From: Stappia sp. ES.058
Lineage (GTDB): Bacteria > Pseudomonadota > Alphaproteobacteria > Rhizobiales > Stappiaceae
Length of the DNA: 64,000 nucleotides
Direction: 5' to 3'
Assembly (NCBI RefSeq): GCF_900105595.1
Contig: NZ_LT629784.1
Location: forward strand, 1,178,001-1,242,000
Of the stretch, positions 24,687 to 34,543 are shown piece after piece; positions within the stretch are counted from its first letter, which is position 1; every line of letters starts with the position of its first letter. The translations under genes were made by a program, and so were the position numbers. The notes below the pieces were generated by a model. It did no database searches and was not told where the DNA came from. It saw nothing but the letters and a program-made list of their open reading frames with translations.

Positions 24687-25783
24687 CTGGTTCCCCTCAC
24701 GCGCCGAAGTCGAAAATTCCCGCCACGATCATCACCGGGTTTCTGGGCGCGGGTAAGACCACGCTGCTGTCCAACCTTTTGCGCGAGGCCAGGGGCAAGC
24801 GCATCGCGCTGATCGTCAACGAGTTCGGCGACATGGGCTTCGACGGTTCGCTCGTCGACGGCTGTGCCGATCCCGATTGCGCGGCGGAGGATGTGGTGGA
24901 GCTGACCAACGGCTGCATCTGCTGCACGGTGGCCGACGATTTCCTGCCCACCATGGAAATGCTGATCGCCCGCGACGACGCGCCCGATCACATCGTCATC
25001 GAGACCTCCGGTCTGGCGCTGCCGCAGCCGCTGGTGCGCGCGTTTTCCTGGCCCTCGGTGAAAACGCGGGTGACGGTGGATGCCGTCGTCACCGTGGTGG
25101 ACACGGCGGCGGTCGCGGAAGGCCGGGTCGCGAGCGACGAGGCAGCCGTTGCGGCCCAACGCGCGGCGGACGATGCGCTCGATCACGACAGTCCGGTGGA
25201 GGAGCTCTTCGAGGATCAACTCGCCTGTGCCGATCTCGTGGTGCTGAACAAGGCGGATCTGGTCGACGCCGCAGCCCTTGAAGCGGTGCGGGCCCACGTC
25301 GCGGCGCGCCTGCGTCCGGCGGTCGAGATCGTCACGGCGGAAAAGGGCGTGCTCTCCGCCGACGTGCTGCTCGGGCGGGCAAGTGCCGCGGAAGACGACA
25401 TGGACGGGCGCAAGAGCCATCACGAGTCGCATCACGACCACGACCATGATCATGACGACGACCACGATCACGATCACCATCATCACGATCATGATCACGA
25501 TGCCTTCGAAAGCCATGTCGTGGCGCTCACGGCCATTGCCTCGCTGGCCGATCTGAAGGCCCGCGTCGAGGCGGCGATGGCGCTTCCCGGCGTGCTCCGC
25601 ATCAAGGGCGCGGTCGCCGTCGACGGCAAGCCGGCACCCGCAATGGTGCAGGCGGTCGGCCCGCGCGTGGAAACCTGGTTCGCCCGCGATGCGCGCGGCA
25701 CCGGTCAGCTGGTGGTGATTGGCCTCGCCGGCTTCGATCTCGTCCGCGCGAGCGCGATCCTGAAAAACGCGCTGGCCGCGTAA
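24683..25783 (+). CDS. cobW: CobW, metal-chaperone GTPase of cobalamin synthesis
   Basis: A 366-residue G3E GTPase thought to deliver cobalt to the CobNST chelatase. Walker A is GFLGAGKTT (residues 19-27), the metal-binding motif CICC is at 78-81, and NKAD is the guanine-specificity motif. A His/Asp-rich tract at about 245-272, with some 15 histidines, should bind metal loosely and is longer than many homologues. The C-terminal CobW domain ends with WFARDARGTGQLVVIG. It is coupled to cobP at its start and lies 39 bases before cobN. Confidence 0.95.
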   Translation: MTGSPHAPKSKIPATIITGFLGAGKTTLLSNLLREARGKRIALIVNEFGDMGFDGSLVDGCADPDCAAEDVVELTNGCICCTVADDFLPTMEMLIARDDAPDHIVIETSGLALPQPLVRAFSWPSVKTRVTVDAVVTVVDTAAVAEGRVASDEAAVAAQRAADDALDHDSPVEELFEDQLACADLVVLNKADLVDAAALEAVRAHVAARLRPAVEIVTAEKGVLSADVLLGRASAAEDDMDGRKSHHESHHDHDHDHDDDHDHDHHHHDHDHDAFESHVVALTAIASLADLKARVEAAMALPGVLRIKGAVAVDGKPAPAMVQAVGPRVETWFARDARGTGQLVVIGLAGFDLVRASAILKNALAA

Positions 25784-25822
25784 CGCAAGTCTGGCGCGAA
25801 CAATCGCGGCAAGGGAGACGAC

Positions 25823-28800
25823 ATGCATATCCTGGCCGGGCGCAGCGGGCGCATCGACGAGGGCGACGAGGCGGTCGATCTTGAACAGACGCCCGCCGAC
25901 GTCGTCTTCCTCTCCGCCGCCGATACGGAGCTTGCCTCGCTTGCGGGCGCTCTGCGCCGTCTGGGCGGGGACGCACCTTCGCTGCGCCTGGCCAGTCTGC
26001 TCGCGCTGTCGCATCCCTATTCGGTCGATCTCTACGCGGAGGCGACGCTCAAGGGATCGCGGCTCGTGATCGTCCGCCTGCTGGGCGGCGCGGAATACTG
26101 GCCCTACGGGCTGGAGCGGCTTGGAGAACTGGCGAACGGTTATGGCGTGAAGCTCGCGGTGATGCCGGGCGATGACCGCTGGGACGCGGATCTCGCGGCA
26201 CGCTCCACGCTGGATACCGATGAGGTGCACCGGTTGTGGCGTTATTGCGCGGAAGGGGGCGCGGACAATCTCGCCAATCTTCTCACCCATGCGCGTCACT
26301 TGCTCGACGGAACGCCGGAGCCGGATCCGCCGCGCGCCCTGCCGCGTGCCGGCCTGTTTCGCCCCGGATCGACAGCTGCCGCACTCGACGACCTCAAGGC
26401 TGCATGGCGCGATCCGGATGCGCCAGTGGCCGCCATCGTCTTCTACCGCGCGCTGATGCAAAGTGCCGCGACCGAACCGGTCGAAGCGCTCGCGGAAGCC
26501 CTTGCCGCACGCGGGTTGAACCCGCTGCCCGTCTTCGTCGCCTCGCTGAAGGACACGGAATCCGCCGCCGTTCTCGCCTCGCTGTTCGAGGAGGCCGCGC
26601 CCGCCGTCGTGCTCAATGCCACGGCCTTCGCCGTCTCCAAGGCAGGCGTCGCGCATCGGCCGACGCCGCTCGATGCGCCCGGCGCATCTGTGCTGCAGGT
26701 GGTGTTTTCGTCGTCGTCGGAAGAGGGATGGCAATCCGCCGACCAGGGGCTATCGATCCGCGATCTGGCGATGCATGTGGTGTTGCCGGAAATCGACGGA
26801 CGCATCACCACCCGCGCCGTCTCCTTCAAGGAGCAGGGCGAGCGCGACCCGCTGACGCAATCCTCGCCGGTGCGCTTCGTGCCCAAACCCGACCGTATCG
26901 ATTTCGTCGCCGAGCTTGCCGCGCGCATGGCCGCGCTTCGGACCACGCCGGTGGCGGAAAAGAAACTCGCGCTGATTCTCGCCAACTATCCCAATAAGGA
27001 CGGCCGGCTCGCAAATGGCGTCGGGCTAGACACACCGGCCTCCTGCGTTGCCGTTCTGAAGGCACTGGAAGGCGCGGGCTACGCCATCTCCGGCGCACCC
27101 GAGGATTCGGCCGCGCTGATGGCTGCGATCAGCTCCGGGCCGACCAACGCACTGGAAGACCGCCGCGCGCGGCACGGCGGCGCGGCGCTTGCGCTTGAAG
27201 ACTATGCGACGCACTTCGAGCGCCTGCCGGGTGCGGTGCGCGATGCGGTGACCGAGCGCTGGGGCGTCGCCGAGGCCGATCCGCATGTCGAGGGCGGCGC
27301 GTTTCGTCTGGCGGTGACGCAGTTCGGCAATGCCGTCGTCGGCATCCAGCCCGCGCGCGGCTACAACATCGACCCCAAGGAAACCTATCACGACCCCGAC
27401 CTGGTGCCGCCGCACCACTATTTCGCCTTCTACATCTGGCTGCGCGAGATCCTCGGCGTTCATGCGGTCGTGCATCTCGGCAAACACGGCAATCTGGAAT
27501 GGCTGCCGGGCAAGGCGCTGGCCTTGTCAGAAAACTGTTTTCCGGAAGCCGTGCTCGGGCCGGTGCCGAACGTCTATCCCTTCATCGTCAATGATCCGGG
27601 GGAGGGCGCGCAGGCCAAGCGGCGCAATGCAGCCGTCATCGTCGATCACCTGACGCCGCCGCTGACGCGGGCCGAAAGCCACGGCGTGTCGCAGGAGCTG
27701 GAGGTGTTGCTCGACGAATATTATCTGGCGCAAGGGGTCGATCCGCGCCGCCTCAAGGCGTTGACGCGCGACATCCTGGAGACAGCGACGCGGCATGGAC
27801 TGGACCGCGACATCGGCCTCACCGACGCCATGGACGAGGAAACGCGTCTCGCACGCCTTGATGCCCATCTCTGCGATCTCAAGGAATTGCAGATCCGCGA
27901 CGGGCTGCATGTGCTGGGCGCCTCACCCGACGGGCGGCTGCTCACCGATCTCCTGTCGGCGATGGTGCGCGTGCCGCGCGGCGAGGGAGCGGAGAACGCC
28001 GGGATCACCCGCGCGCTGGCGCGGGATCTGGGGCTTGAGGCGTTCGACCCGCTCGATTGCGCCTTCGAGGCGGCATGGCAGGGGGCGCGGCCCGATGCGC
28101 TGGCCCGTGTCTCCGACGCGCCCTGGCGCAGTGCGGGCGATACGGTGGAGCGGCTGGAGCTGATCGCCGGCGAGGTGATTGCACGTGGCGAGGCGCCCGA
28201 GGAGTGGACCGCGACCCGCGCCGTGCTTGGCGAGATTGCGACGCGTATAGCGCCTGCCGTCACCGCCTCGGGCGTGTGCGAGATGCGCGGTGTGCTCGAT
28301 GCGCTCGGCGGACGTTTCGTGCCGCCCGGACCCTCCGGCGCGCCGACGCGCGGACGACCTGACGTGCTTCCGACGGGGCGCAATTTCTATTCCGTCGACG
28401 TCCGTGCCGTGCCGACAAAGACCTCCTGGAGGATCGGCGCGGCAAGTGCGGAACGGCTGGTGGAGCGGCATTTCCAGGACGAGGGCGACTATCCGCAGGC
28501 CGTTGTCCTGACCTGCTGGGGAACGGCGAACATGCGCACCGGCGGCGATGACGTGGCGCAGGCGCTGGCGCTGATCGGCACGCGCCCCAAGTGGGAGCCG
28601 GGGTCGGGCCGCGTCACCGGCTTCGACATCCTCTCCCTTGCCGAACTCGGCCGACCGCGCATCGACGTGACGCTCAGGATTTCCGGCTTTTTCCGCGATG
28701 CCTTCCCGCATCAGATCGACCTGTTCCAGTCGGCTGTCGCGGCCGTTGCGGCGCTTGAGGAACCGGCGGACGCCAATCCGCTGGCCGATCGGGTCAGGAC

Positions 28801-29566
28801 CGAAACGCGGCGGCTGATCGAAGCGGGAGAGCCTGCGGACCGGGCCGCGCGCACGGCCGCCTACCGCGTGTTCGGCTCCAAGCCCGGCGCCTATGGCGCG
28901 GGCCTTCAGGCGCTGATCGACGAGGGCGTTTGGTCCGAGCGGTCGGACTTTGCCGATGCGTTTCTGGCGTGGGGCGGCTATGCCTATGGCGGCGGCGTTC
29001 AGGGCGATGCGGCGCGCGGCGCGCTGGAGGAGCGCCTGTCAAAGGTCGACGCGGTTTTGCACAATCAGGACAACCGCGAGCACGATCTTCTCGACAGCGA
29101 CGATTACTATCAGTTCGAGGGCGGGCTCGCGGCGACGGTTGAAACGCTGAAAGGGGCTGCGCCGAAGATCTATCACAACGACCATTCGCGCCCCGAGCGC
29201 CCGGTGATCCGCACGCTGTCGGAGGAGATCGGCCGGGTGGTGCGCGGTCGCGCGGCCAATCCCAAGTGGATCGCCGGCGTCATGCGCCACGGCTACAAGG
29301 GCGCTTTCGAGATCGCGGCGACGGTCGACTATCTCTTTGCCTTCGCGGCGACGACCCACGCGGTCGGGGACCATCACTTCGACCAGCTCTTCGAGGCCTA
29401 TCTGGATGACGCGGCCGTGCGAGAGTTTATCGCCGAGGCCAATCCCAAGGCGCTTGAGGAAATCGAGGCGCGCTTCCGCGAGGCGGTGGAGCGCGGACTG
29501 TGGACGCCGCGGCGCAATTCCACGCGCGCGGCACTGACACCGACACAAGGGGAGACGATCGGGTGA
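25823..29566 (+). CDS. cobN: Cobaltochelatase subunit CobN
   Basis: The 1247-residue large subunit of the ATP-dependent cobaltochelatase, which inserts Co(II) into hydrogenobyrinic acid a,c-diamide in the aerobic route. Family signatures are VVHLGKHGNLEWLPGKALALS, NPGEGAQAKRRNAAVIVDHLTPPL-like text (here NDPGEGAQAKRRNAAV), LRISGFFRDAFPHQIDLF and NHSRPERPVIRTLSEEIGRV near the end. Length is normal for CobN. GGGAGACGAC precedes ATG 25823. CobS and CobT are not in this window. The stop overlaps cobO (GTGA). Confidence 0.97.
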   Translation: MHILAGRSGRIDEGDEAVDLEQTPADVVFLSAADTELASLAGALRRLGGDAPSLRLASLLALSHPYSVDLYAEATLKGSRLVIVRLLGGAEYWPYGLERLGELANGYGVKLAVMPGDDRWDADLAARSTLDTDEVHRLWRYCAEGGADNLANLLTHARHLLDGTPEPDPPRALPRAGLFRPGSTAAALDDLKAAWRDPDAPVAAIVFYRALMQSAATEPVEALAEALAARGLNPLPVFVASLKDTESAAVLASLFEEAAPAVVLNATAFAVSKAGVAHRPTPLDAPGASVLQVVFSSSSEEGWQSADQGLSIRDLAMHVVLPEIDGRITTRAVSFKEQGERDPLTQSSPVRFVPKPDRIDFVAELAARMAALRTTPVAEKKLALILANYPNKDGRLANGVGLDTPASCVAVLKALEGAGYAISGAPEDSAALMAAISSGPTNALEDRRARHGGAALALEDYATHFERLPGAVRDAVTERWGVAEADPHVEGGAFRLAVTQFGNAVVGIQPARGYNIDPKETYHDPDLVPPHHYFAFYIWLREILGVHAVVHLGKHGNLEWLPGKALALSENCFPEAVLGPVPNVYPFIVNDPGEGAQAKRRNAAVIVDHLTPPLTRAESHGVSQELEVLLDEYYLAQGVDPRRLKALTRDILETATRHGLDRDIGLTDAMDEETRLARLDAHLCDLKELQIRDGLHVLGASPDGRLLTDLLSAMVRVPRGEGAENAGITRALARDLGLEAFDPLDCAFEAAWQGARPDALARVSDAPWRSAGDTVERLELIAGEVIARGEAPEEWTATRAVLGEIATRIAPAVTASGVCEMRGVLDALGGRFVPPGPSGAPTRGRPDVLPTGRNFYSVDVRAVPTKTSWRIGAASAERLVERHFQDEGDYPQAVVLTCWGTANMRTGGDDVAQALALIGTRPKWEPGSGRVTGFDILSLAELGRPRIDVTLRISGFFRDAFPHQIDLFQSAVAAVAALEEPADANPLADRVRTETRRLIEAGEPADRAARTAAYRVFGSKPGAYGAGLQALIDEGVWSERSDFADAFLAWGGYAYGGGVQGDAARGALEERLSKVDAVLHNQDNREHDLLDSDDYYQFEGGLAATVETLKGAAPKIYHNDHSRPERPVIRTLSEEIGRVVRGRAANPKWIAGVMRHGYKGAFEIAATVDYLFAFAATTHAVGDHHFDQLFEAYLDDAAVREFIAEANPKALEEIEARFREAVERGLWTPRRNSTRAALTPTQGETIG

Positions 29567-30195
29567 GCGACAAGAAAGCGGAAATGACCGAAGAGGAACT
29601 GAATGCCCGCCACGCGGAGAAGATGCGCAAGAAGAAGGCGGCGCGCGACAAGATCATGGCGACCAAGACCATCGAGAAGGGGCTCCTGATCGTCCACACC
29701 GGCAAGGGCAAGGGCAAGTCGACGGCCGGCTTCGGCATGGTGTTCCGCTCGCTGGGTCACGGCCACAAGGTCGCGGTGGTGCAATTCGTCAAGGGCCGGA
29801 TCGAAACCGGCGAGCGCATGGCGCTCGACCGCTTCTCCGACCTCGTCACCATTAAGCGCATGGGCGAGGGCTTCACCTGGGAAACCCAGGACCGCCAGCG
29901 CGACATCGAGGCCGCGCGTCAGGCCTGGGAGGCGGCCAAGGACATGATCCGCTCGCGGGAGTATCGTATCGTGCTGTGCGATGAACTCAACATCGTGCTG
30001 CGCTACGATTACCTCGCGATTGACGAGGTCGTCGCCTTCCTGCGCGACGAAAAGCCCGAGGACGTTCATGTCGTCATCACCGGTCGCAACGCCAAGGACG
30101 AACTGATCGAGGCGGCGGACCTCGTGACCGAGATGACCCAGATCAAGCACCCCTTCCGCTCCGGCGTGAAGCCGCAGGAAGGCATAGAGTTTTGA
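29563..30195 (+). CDS. cobO: Corrinoid adenosyltransferase
   Basis: A 210-residue CobA/CobO-type enzyme that moves the adenosyl group from ATP to Co(I) corrinoids. Walker A reads HTGKGKGKSTAGFG, and VVQFVKGRIETGER, LCDELNIVLRYDYL and VITGRNAKDELIEAADLVTEM are typical. It starts at GTG 29563, with AAGGGGAGA upstream and a four-base overlap with cobN. Downstream is a small membrane protein gene after 46 bases. Confidence 0.96.
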   Translation: MSDKKAEMTEEELNARHAEKMRKKKAARDKIMATKTIEKGLLIVHTGKGKGKSTAGFGMVFRSLGHGHKVAVVQFVKGRIETGERMALDRFSDLVTIKRMGEGFTWETQDRQRDIEAARQAWEAAKDMIRSREYRIVLCDELNIVLRYDYLAIDEVVAFLRDEKPEDVHVVITGRNAKDELIEAADLVTEMTQIKHPFRSGVKPQEGIEF

Positions 30196-30241
30196 GGGGT
30201 GCCGGGAGGCATTCTGTCTTGCCAAGGAGCACCTACCGCCT

Positions 30242-30538
30242 ATGAAATTTTTCAGTTCAGACCTTCGCCGGGCCTCGCCCGATCATGCGGAACTGGTGCG
30301 CCGCTATGAACTGGCGCGCACGCTGGTGGATTTTCTCGCGGCCGTCTTCTTCATCGTCGGCAGCGTGTTCTTTTTCTACGAAAGCCTGCTTTTTTCGGGC
30401 ACATGGCTGTTCCTGATCGGCTCCATCCTCTTCGCGGTGCGCCCGACAATCCGGCTCGCGCTCGAGCTCCATTTGACGCGTCTGCCCGTGCCGGACGAGT
30501 TCCGTCCCTACGGTGCGCTGGCGGAGAGAAGAATGTAG
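30242..30538 (+). CDS. YrhK-like small membrane protein
   Basis: A 98-residue protein with two predicted membrane helices (about residues 33-50 and 55-72), containing FIVGSVFFFYESL and WLFLIGSILFAVRP. This fits the YrhK domain of unknown function. GGAG-like AAGGAGC precedes ATG 30242. It follows cobO in the same direction and may be co-transcribed, but a cobalamin role is not established. It is the last gene before the AT-rich insertion. Confidence 0.72.
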   Translation: MKFFSSDLRRASPDHAELVRRYELARTLVDFLAAVFFIVGSVFFFYESLLFSGTWLFLIGSILFAVRPTIRLALELHLTRLPVPDEFRPYGALAERRM

Positions 30539-30567
30539 AGCATTAAGGTATAATTACCAATATGTTT

Positions 30568-31581
30568 CTAATTTTCGCGCTCGTAACATAGCGTTAGTAT
30601 GCGTTTTGCTGCCCACTTTTTTGAATGATCGTTTAAGTGCCAACTACTCAGTGTTTCTCTTCTAAGTCCGATGCTTGCTTCTTCTGTTATGATTTCATTT
30701 TGTCGCTCCAGAGCTCCTTCGGTTTCGAGTTCAGTCAAAAGTCTTGAAATTTGATATGAATCAAAAATTAGGCCTTTAACTCCCGGGACTTCGAAGTGAT
30801 TGCTATTAAGTGTTGCGAAAAGGCTTATTTGGTAATTTATTTCATTGAGAAGCGAGTTGTTATAAACTGCACAAATCAAGTACTCGATAATTTCTGATTT
30901 GCGTATCTTTATTTCTGATTTTGCATTATTATCTTTAACTGCAATAACTGAAATGAATTCAGATTCTGAATCAGTTAATAAAGAATCTATTGGCTTATAT
31001 TTTTCCTTCGTGCTTTTTAGAGCTAGCAATTCTTTTTCGAGTTCAGATATTCTGAGTTCAGCATCCTTCGTCGCGATGCCGTCTGCTCTCACCCATCCAG
31101 TAGCTGGTTTGTGGTTCTTTGCCCAATTGAGTGAAACGATTGCCTCCTTTCCAAGTTCAGAAGGTGTTTTCCAGTATTTTACAATGCGGCCGGTCTGTAC
31201 TTTTTGTCGAAATGCAGCGAGTTTCTTTCTGTCTTCTTCATTTTTCTCACTTTGTGACAAGGGAATTTCGTCTGGATTTTGGTGTATCAACGCAATTATT
31301 GGTTTTCTTTTTTTGACTGCATAGTCGTATTCCATTTCCGTGTAGCTCAATTTGGTGGTTGGGTCTTGTGAGCCATATCGTCCAGCAATTATGAGTAAGT
31401 AGTAGTCGCTTTGGTCAATAATTTTTTTTATGAAATCCATCTGCTCGTCATCTGCAGCCGGAAACAGTTCCATCCCCGCTGGAAAGCAATCGGTTTCCAA
31501 CAATGCTTGCGATACCTCATGTCTTGCGGATTTGAGATCATTGAAGGTCGAACTAATGAATACCTGATAACGCTTATGCAT
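30568..31581 (-). CDS. DUF4062 protein, probable conflict or defence gene
   Basis: A 337-residue protein. The N-terminal 130 residues match DUF4062: RYQVFISSTFNDLKSARHEV, then CFPAGMELFPA with DDEQMDFIKKIID, and SDYYLLIIAGRYGS. As I recall, DUF4062 is a Rossmann-like domain related to TIR/SLOG-type effectors and is common in bacterial conflict systems. A coiled coil (about 200-225) and a winged-helix-like C-terminus follow. ATG 31581 starts at the usual domain N-terminus; ATG 31614 is an alternative. The DNA is strikingly AT-rich and lies between yrhK and cobQ in the opposite direction, so it looks horizontally acquired. Its target and partner are unknown. Confidence 0.82.
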   Translation of the reverse strand: MHKRYQVFISSTFNDLKSARHEVSQALLETDCFPAGMELFPAADDEQMDFIKKIIDQSDYYLLIIAGRYGSQDPTTKLSYTEMEYDYAVKKRKPIIALIHQNPDEIPLSQSEKNEEDRKKLAAFRQKVQTGRIVKYWKTPSELGKEAIVSLNWAKNHKPATGWVRADGIATKDAELRISELEKELLALKSTKEKYKPIDSLLTDSESEFISVIAVKDNNAKSEIKIRKSEIIEYLICAVYNNSLLNEINYQISLFATLNSNHFEVPGVKGLIFDSYQISRLLTELETEGALERQNEIITEEASIGLRRETLSSWHLNDHSKKWAAKRILTLCYEREN

Positions 31582-31644
31582 GGATCGAATCAGCCTTGAT
31601 GGAGAGCTATTCATGATTCTCATACGAGATCGTAGCAGGTTGCA

Positions 31645-33120
31645 ATGTCTATGAAGCGCCCCCCCGCCCTGATGATCCAGGGCACCGGCTCGAACGTCGG
31701 CAAGAGCCTGATCGTGGCGGGGCTGTGCCGGCTGTTTGCCAACCGGGGGCTGAAGGTGCGCCCCTTCAAGCCGCAGAACATGTCGAACAACGCCGCCGTG
31801 ACAGCCGACGGCGGCGAGATCGGCCGCGCGCAGGCTCTGCAGGCGCTGGGCGCGCGCGTGCCGCTCTCCGTGCACATGAACCCGGTCCTGCTGAAGCCGG
31901 AAACCGACGTCGGCGCGCAAGTGATCGTGCAGGGCAGGCGGGCCGGCACGATGCGCGCGCGCGAATACGGAAGCCGCAAGGCGGAGCTTCTGCCGAAGGT
32001 GCTGGAGAGTTTCGAGCGGATCGGCGCGGATGCGGATCTCGTGCTGGTGGAGGGCGCGGGCTCGCCGGCGGAGATCAATCTTCGGGCCGGCGATATCGCC
32101 AACATGGGCTTCGCGGAAGCCGCCGACATTCCCGTGGCGCTCTGCGGCGATATCGACCGGGGCGGCGTCATCGCCTCGCTGGTCGGCACGCATACGATCC
32201 TTCCCGACGACGAGCGCAGCCGCATCAAGGCGTTTTTCGTCAATCGCTTCCGGGGCGACGTGTCCCTGTTTGACGAAGGAGTAGCCGAGATCGCCCGGCG
32301 CACGGGGTGGGCGTCGCTCGGCGTGGTGCCGTGGTTTTCCGACGCCCGAAAGCTGCCGGCCGAGGATGCGCTGGGGCTTGAAGACGGAACGGGCAAGGGC
32401 GAGGTGACAATCGTCGTGCCGGTGATCAGCCGGATCGCCAATTTCGACGATCTCGATCCGCTAAGGCTGGAGCCGGGCGTCTCGCTCAGGCTGGTACAGC
32501 CGGGCGATCCGCTGCCGGGCGATGCAGACGTGGTGCTTCTGCCGGGATCGAAGTCGACGGTCGGGGATCTCGCCTTCTTGCGTTGCCAGGGCTGGGACGT
32601 CGATCTCGCCGCCCATGTGCGGCGCGGCGGACGGGTCGTCGGGATCTGCGGCGGCTACCAGATGCTGGGCCGGACCATCTCCGACCCTGATGGCATCGAG
32701 GGGCCGGCCGGCACGGTTCAAGGGCTGGGGCTGCTGGATGTCGAAACGGTGCTCACGCCCGAAAAGCGGCTTGTTGAGGTGACGGGCGCGCATGCGACAA
32801 GCGGGACGCAGCTTTCCGGCTACGAGATCCATATCGGGCGCACGCAAGGGGCGGATTGCGCGCGCCCCTTCGCGCATGTGACGTCGGGCGGCAGTCCGGA
32901 CCACCCGGACGGTGCGATCTCCGCAAACGGCCGGATTTCCGGCACCTATCTGCACGGGCTTTTTACCTCGGACGAATTCCGCGCCGGATTCCTGAAGACC
33001 TTCGGCGCCGGGTCGTCGCTCGCCTATTCCGGCGAGATCGACGCGACGCTGGACGCGCTTGCCGTGCATCTGGAGTCTTGCATGGACATCGAGGCGATCC
33101 TGGAGATTGCGCAACGCTGA
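31645..33120 (+). CDS. cobQ: Cobyric acid synthase
   Basis: A 491-residue glutamine-dependent amidotransferase that amidates four carboxyls of adenosylcobyrinic a,c-diamide. The N-terminal synthetase has [20 protein letters not shown] and [10 protein letters not shown]; the C-terminal class I glutaminase has the catalytic cysteine in [11 protein letters not shown] and the histidine in YLHGLF. It is parted from the upstream cob genes by the DUF4062 insertion, so it may have lost the riboswitch-controlled promoter, unless transcription reads through. AGCAGG lies about nine bases before ATG 31645. Confidence 0.96.
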   Translation: MSMKRPPALMIQGTGSNVGKSLIVAGLCRLFANRGLKVRPFKPQNMSNNAAVTADGGEIGRAQALQALGARVPLSVHMNPVLLKPETDVGAQVIVQGRRAGTMRAREYGSRKAELLPKVLESFERIGADADLVLVEGAGSPAEINLRAGDIANMGFAEAADIPVALCGDIDRGGVIASLVGTHTILPDDERSRIKAFFVNRFRGDVSLFDEGVAEIARRTGWASLGVVPWFSDARKLPAEDALGLEDGTGKGEVTIVVPVISRIANFDDLDPLRLEPGVSLRLVQPGDPLPGDADVVLLPGSKSTVGDLAFLRCQGWDVDLAAHVRRGGRVVGICGGYQMLGRTISDPDGIEGPAGTVQGLGLLDVETVLTPEKRLVEVTGAHATSGTQLSGYEIHIGRTQGADCARPFAHVTSGGSPDHPDGAISANGRISGTYLHGLFTSDEFRAGFLKTFGAGSSLAYSGEIDATLDALAVHLESCMDIEAILEIAQR

Positions 33121-33324
33121 CGTTTGCAGGGTGGAACTGGTGCGGGGAGGCTTTGGGGTGCGCCTTCGCGTCCCCGCACACTCTCTGCCAATTACGGGGC
33201 ACGGCGAGCTGCCCGATTTTCCTCTTGTGATTGATAATTCAATGAAAAAGACGCTAAAGTTGCATGGCTGTTGCCGGTGAGTTAAATTTCGAACTGCGTT
33301 TCCCGATTGAAACGGGAGGGAATA

Positions 33325-33885
33325 ATGAAAAAAACTCTTCTGGCAATTTCCGCTGCATGTCTGTTTTTACTGTCTCCCGTTGTTGAGGCGCGCGAGTGCA
33401 TCAGCAAGACAATGGTGATCACGCCGGATGCTGATTGCATTCCGACAGGTATAGGTTCGCAAAAACAACCGCCGACACCAGATTATGCGTTCGAGAAGGC
33501 GCACTGGCATGAATATGCTCGCTATGTCCAGTCGCTGACCAATGTGTGGCTCAACGCAGATGGACGTTGGCATATTGAGACAAAATTCAGCAACGGCCAC
33601 CGCACCGCGAAGCAGACGATGGGTGTCAGCATCGTCGTTGTAAACGGTGAAGGCGAATGCCTATTCGGGGCAGTTCACGAGGTGAATTTGAACCCGTCTT
33701 TTGGCGGATCCGCAAATGAATACATTTCAAAATCAAGTGGATCGATTCCGGTGAGCGAGATTTCTTTGGTTGCTGATACAAGGTTCGCCGCATCAAAGGT
33801 GACAAGTCACGTGATAAGGCGGTTCAACGAGGTGCGGCCATACGGGTTGACGCTTCCCAATTCGGAACGGCGCGCCTGCCGGTAG
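33325..33885 (+). CDS. Secreted protein of unknown function
   Basis: A 186-residue exported protein that I do not recognise. It has a clear signal peptide (MKKTLLAISAACLFLLSPVVEA) and then about 160 residues with five cysteines, two of them near the mature N-terminus and one in RRACR at the end. GGGAGGG precedes ATG 33325 at good spacing. Base composition is lower in GC than the neighbours. Its placement between cobQ and a DUF938 gene gives no functional hint. Confidence 0.7.
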   Translation: MKKTLLAISAACLFLLSPVVEARECISKTMVITPDADCIPTGIGSQKQPPTPDYAFEKAHWHEYARYVQSLTNVWLNADGRWHIETKFSNGHRTAKQTMGVSIVVVNGEGECLFGAVHEVNLNPSFGGSANEYISKSSGSIPVSEISLVADTRFAASKVTSHVIRRFNEVRPYGLTLPNSERRACR

Positions 33886-33920
33886 CGTTACGATCGTCGC
33901 GAATTTCTCATGATCAGGCG

Positions 33921-34535
33921 CTATCCGGAAGCCCGGCGCCAGACCAGCAGCCGGTTGTTCGCCGGCATCGCGGTGTCGGCGGCAAGCGTCAGTCCCTGTT
34001 CATAGGCGAGATCGTCGAGGGCCTCGAAGTCGCGAATGCCGCTTTGCGGATTGCCGGCGCGCAACTGCGCATCGAACTCCGCATTGCTTTGCGTGGTGAA
34101 GTTCCCGCCGTATTTCATCGGCCCGTAGACACAGCACACCCCGTCCGGTGCAAGCGCCTCGCCGACGCGCGCGAAGAAGTGCTCCACATGCGCAAACGAC
34201 ATGATGTGCAATGTGTTGGCGGTGAAGATCGCGTCGAAGGCATCCGGATCGCTCGCCGCCGGAAGCGGCCACGGCGGGGATGCGACGTCGAGCGCAAGCG
34301 GCGCGGGCGTGCGCGCGTTGCCTTCCGCCTCAAGCCGCGCAGCGATGCCGGGGACAGCGTCGGCAAGATCGCTGCATTGCCAGACGAGATGGGGCAGGGC
34401 CTCGGTTATATGTACGGCATGCTGGCCGGTGCCGCTTCCGATCTCCAGAACCCGCCGCCGCAAGCCAAGGTGGGGGCTGAGAGCGTCGAGCACAGCCTCC
34501 TTGTTTCGGTCTGCGGCAGGGGCGAAGGGAAGCAT
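33921..34535 (-). CDS. DUF938 SAM-dependent methyltransferase-like protein
   Basis: A 204-residue class I methyltransferase-fold protein. The SAM site is VLEIGSGTGQHAVHIT, and the DUF938 features APAADRNKEAVLDAL (N-terminus), FTANTLHIMSF and YGPMKYGGNFTTQSNAEFD are all present. Substrate is unknown for the family. It lies nine bases downstream of cobD in the same direction and may be co-transcribed with cobC and cobD. Confidence 0.85.
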   Translation of the reverse strand: MLPFAPAADRNKEAVLDALSPHLGLRRRVLEIGSGTGQHAVHITEALPHLVWQCSDLADAVPGIAARLEAEGNARTPAPLALDVASPPWPLPAASDPDAFDAIFTANTLHIMSFAHVEHFFARVGEALAPDGVCCVYGPMKYGGNFTTQSNAEFDAQLRAGNPQSGIRDFEALDDLAYEQGLTLAADTAMPANNRLLVWRRASG

Positions 34536-34543
34536 TCGGAACC

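Noticed and set aside
24665..26734. Minus-strand open frame of 689 codons opposite cobW and cobN
   Set aside because: It is antisense to well-recognised genes, has low-complexity His/Arg-rich text and no domain; a by-product of high GC.
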